Positions 62,223 through 64,000 of a DNA stretch of 64,000 nt are shown here, one piece after another. Source of the DNA: Juglans regia. Lineage: Eukaryota > Streptophyta > Magnoliopsida > Fagales > Juglandaceae. The stretch lies in NCBI RefSeq assembly GCF_001411555.2, contig NC_049909.1, positions 2,713,875-2,777,874 of the forward strand. Direction: 5' to 3'. The notes below the pieces were generated by a model that worked only from the letters and a program-made list of their open reading frames with translations, made no database searches and was not told the origin of the DNA. The translations under genes were made by a program, and so were the position numbers. Position 1 is the first letter of the stretch; the number at the start of each line of letters is the position of its first letter.

Positions 62223-62375
62223 CTACAATATGAATTACCGAAATTTTCAACAAAAAAAGGGACGAAATTTGAGCTTTTCAAGGAATAAAATTGCCCCCAA
62301 TAATATCAATATATATACACGAAGAAAGGGAACCCTCCCAGAATTTACGACATATAGAAGAAGAATCAATCTTAC
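62223..62375 (-). other. FUG1: Probable 5'-UTR intron of FUG1
   Basis: On the minus strand, GAGAG|GTAAGA at 62376/62375 and a T-rich ...TTGTAG|GA acceptor at 62223/62222 would define a 153-bp intron upstream of the start codon at 62127. This is based only on splice-site appearance. Confidence 0.45.
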
Positions 62376-62521
62376 CTCTCCACCAGAAATTTTGTGAGAG
62401 AACAGAGAAGAAGCAACAGCGTTCTGGAATTCCTAAGGTTAGAAACAATCTCGCAAATGGGGAGAGAGAGTTGTGTGTGGGTGTATGGGTGAAAAGGAAG
62501 TTTTAAGAGTAAACGATATTA

Positions 62522-62912
62522 GTGGTTATGGATAGTATGGTAAGGGTGGGGACGGAAAAATCCAATTTTGGTAGGGAGAGACAGTACGTGTGGTCATTTC
62601 TCTGCCTTCCAATTCCTTCATGTTGTATGTGATAAGGTTAGGGTGCCTTGTTTATGACATTATGTGGTGCTCTCCCTTCATTTCTTTTTTCTTTTTTCTT
62701 CCTTTTCGTTTTTTTTCATAATTTGAGAAATTAAAATTAAAAAAAAAAAAAAACGGGTGCAACTGGCATTGGGTAAGTCCCCCCTCCTTGTTTTTTCTTT
62801 TTTTTTAATAAGACCATTCAACTTCATTCATCAAACAGTTATCTAACTTTCGACCATTACAATGGGCAATATATATGGTATTATATATATGATGCTCTCC
62901 CTTCATTCAACT
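62522..62912. other. FUG1 upstream region
   Basis: An ACGTG core at about 62587 and a TTAGGGT (AACCCTA-type on the minus strand) near 62638 could be promoter elements. Pyrimidine and poly(A/T) runs follow. No ORF is supported. Confidence 0.3.
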
Positions 62913-63056
62913 TCGTTTGGATTCGAAGATGAGTTGAGATAGATTGTGAATAGTAGTGAGATGGGTTGTGAATAGTAGTGAGATTTATGAATTAAAGTTG
63001 TTGAATAGTAATAAATAGTAGTGAGATGAGTTGAGATGAACTGTAAATACAAACGA
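62913..63056. mobile_element. Small MITE (TCGTTTGGATT ends)
   Basis: TTCGTTTGGATTC at the left and TAAATACAAACGAG at the right are imperfect inverted ends around repeated AATAGTAGTGAGATG motifs. The vocabulary is shared with 34413-35051 and, complemented, with 11399-11614. No target duplication was assigned. Confidence 0.5.
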
Positions 63057-64000
63057 GCACAGAACACATTTCATCCAACTTTCGTGATCTATCCTCTAAC
63101 CGGATCATTCAAGTTGTTATCAAGCTGTCGTTACTATCTCCAGGTATTTTTAAGAACTTTCTATATAATCTTTCTTAATGAAACTCGACTTATTTAAACA
63201 AAATGTATTGAGATTTAAAGTAATAGTTAGGTCACCTTTTGCAATGCAGGTGGCACGAGCTAACAACAACCATGCAACACTTGTATGCGCGTTTCCAAAA
63301 GCACTCATCTCTTTTAAGAGGATTTGCAGCATGTCAAGCCCTCTTTTGTGTTTCCTCTAAGCTAGGGATGATCTCATTACGCACAGAGGGGGAGAGAGAG
63401 AGAGAGAGGATTTGATATGTGTGAAGGGGTTGAGATACCGTTGAATTAGGAGAGAAAGTATTGGTCTTAAAACTTTAGGATTTTGATTTTGTTTGTATAG
63501 GATTTGATCAATGTTTAGAGCTTTGTCAATGTTTAGTTAAGATTAGAAGTAGCCTCACCCCAAAAAGCAAGCCGTAATAGTATTTAACCTAAAAAAATGA
63601 TAGTTGTAATCGTGAGTATGCAAATATCGTATAATTATTTTGAAAAAAATAATAAATACAGGACCCACATAAAATAATAATAATTTTTTAATAATAGATT
63701 TCATTCTTTTTCAAAACGACTGTACGGTCTTTGTACATTCAATAACTATATGTAACATTACTCCTATAATATTGTTCACTTGAAAATTGTTTTTTTTTTT
63801 TCCGGGTTAAATTCTTGTATTGTTGGCAAATAGAAAAAAAAAAAAAAGAAAATTGTGTCCCTGAGGTTGTAGTTGTGAATGTTTGACTATTGGATGACAT
63901 GTTGTAGCTATTCTGTAGAACAATTCCGTGGTTTATAAATAAAAATAAATAAAAAATAAAAAAAACCATTAATGTGGTCAAAATGTCCGCTGCCTATGTA
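63057..64000. other. Intergenic DNA without recognised genes
   Basis: A (GA)n run lies at about 63390-63408 and A/T runs near 63790 and 63835. I see no family-like coding sequence. Confidence 0.4.

Overview
This is plant nuclear DNA from a eudicot, most likely a woody rosid; Fagales is only a guess. The base composition is AT-rich. The genes carry many GT-AG introns, and the rest is dense with class I and class II transposable elements. Only two host genes look intact, both on the minus strand. The first is a five-exon TIR-NB-ARC-LRR (TNL) disease-resistance gene at 4518-9515. The second is a twelve-exon nuclear gene for chloroplast translation initiation factor IF-2 (FUG1 type, 1022 codons) at 45650-62127. 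Every exon junction of both genes was checked for reading frame by hand.

Layout: 1-4.5 kb is repeat-derived non-coding DNA, including a ~330-bp tandem duplication and GA tracts. 4.5-9.5 kb is the TNL gene. 9.5-17 kb is non-coding and holds a SINE, several MITEs and two LTR copies in opposite orientation. 17-33 kb is a nested transposon stack. A degenerate hAT transposase gene (minus strand) is split by a 13-kb hAT element (19899-32861). That element is itself split by a complete Copia retrotransposon (23844-28861) and carries a 645-bp hAT MITE (30759-31403). Each insertion has recognisable target-site duplications (TSDs). 33-35 kb holds interleaved fold-back MITEs. 35105-43110 is a complete-ended but internally deleted Ty3/Gypsy (Athila-like) element on the minus strand, with a solo LTR inserted in its protease region. 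43-45.6 kb is intergenic. 45.65-62.13 kb is FUG1. 62.1-64 kb is its 5' end and upstream DNA.

The FUG1 gene is stretched by transposons. Its ninth intron (7.9 kb) contains a 689-bp hAT MITE and an L1-type LINE, into which a second LINE has inserted with a 5' inversion (a twin-priming signature). FUG1 also has a 33-nt microexon in the GTPase P-loop region and an apparent GC-AG intron that splits the NKID motif.

I found no cluster of unknown genes that looks like a new biological system. The most informative content is the order and structure of the nested insertions, together with the two unusual splice features in FUG1.
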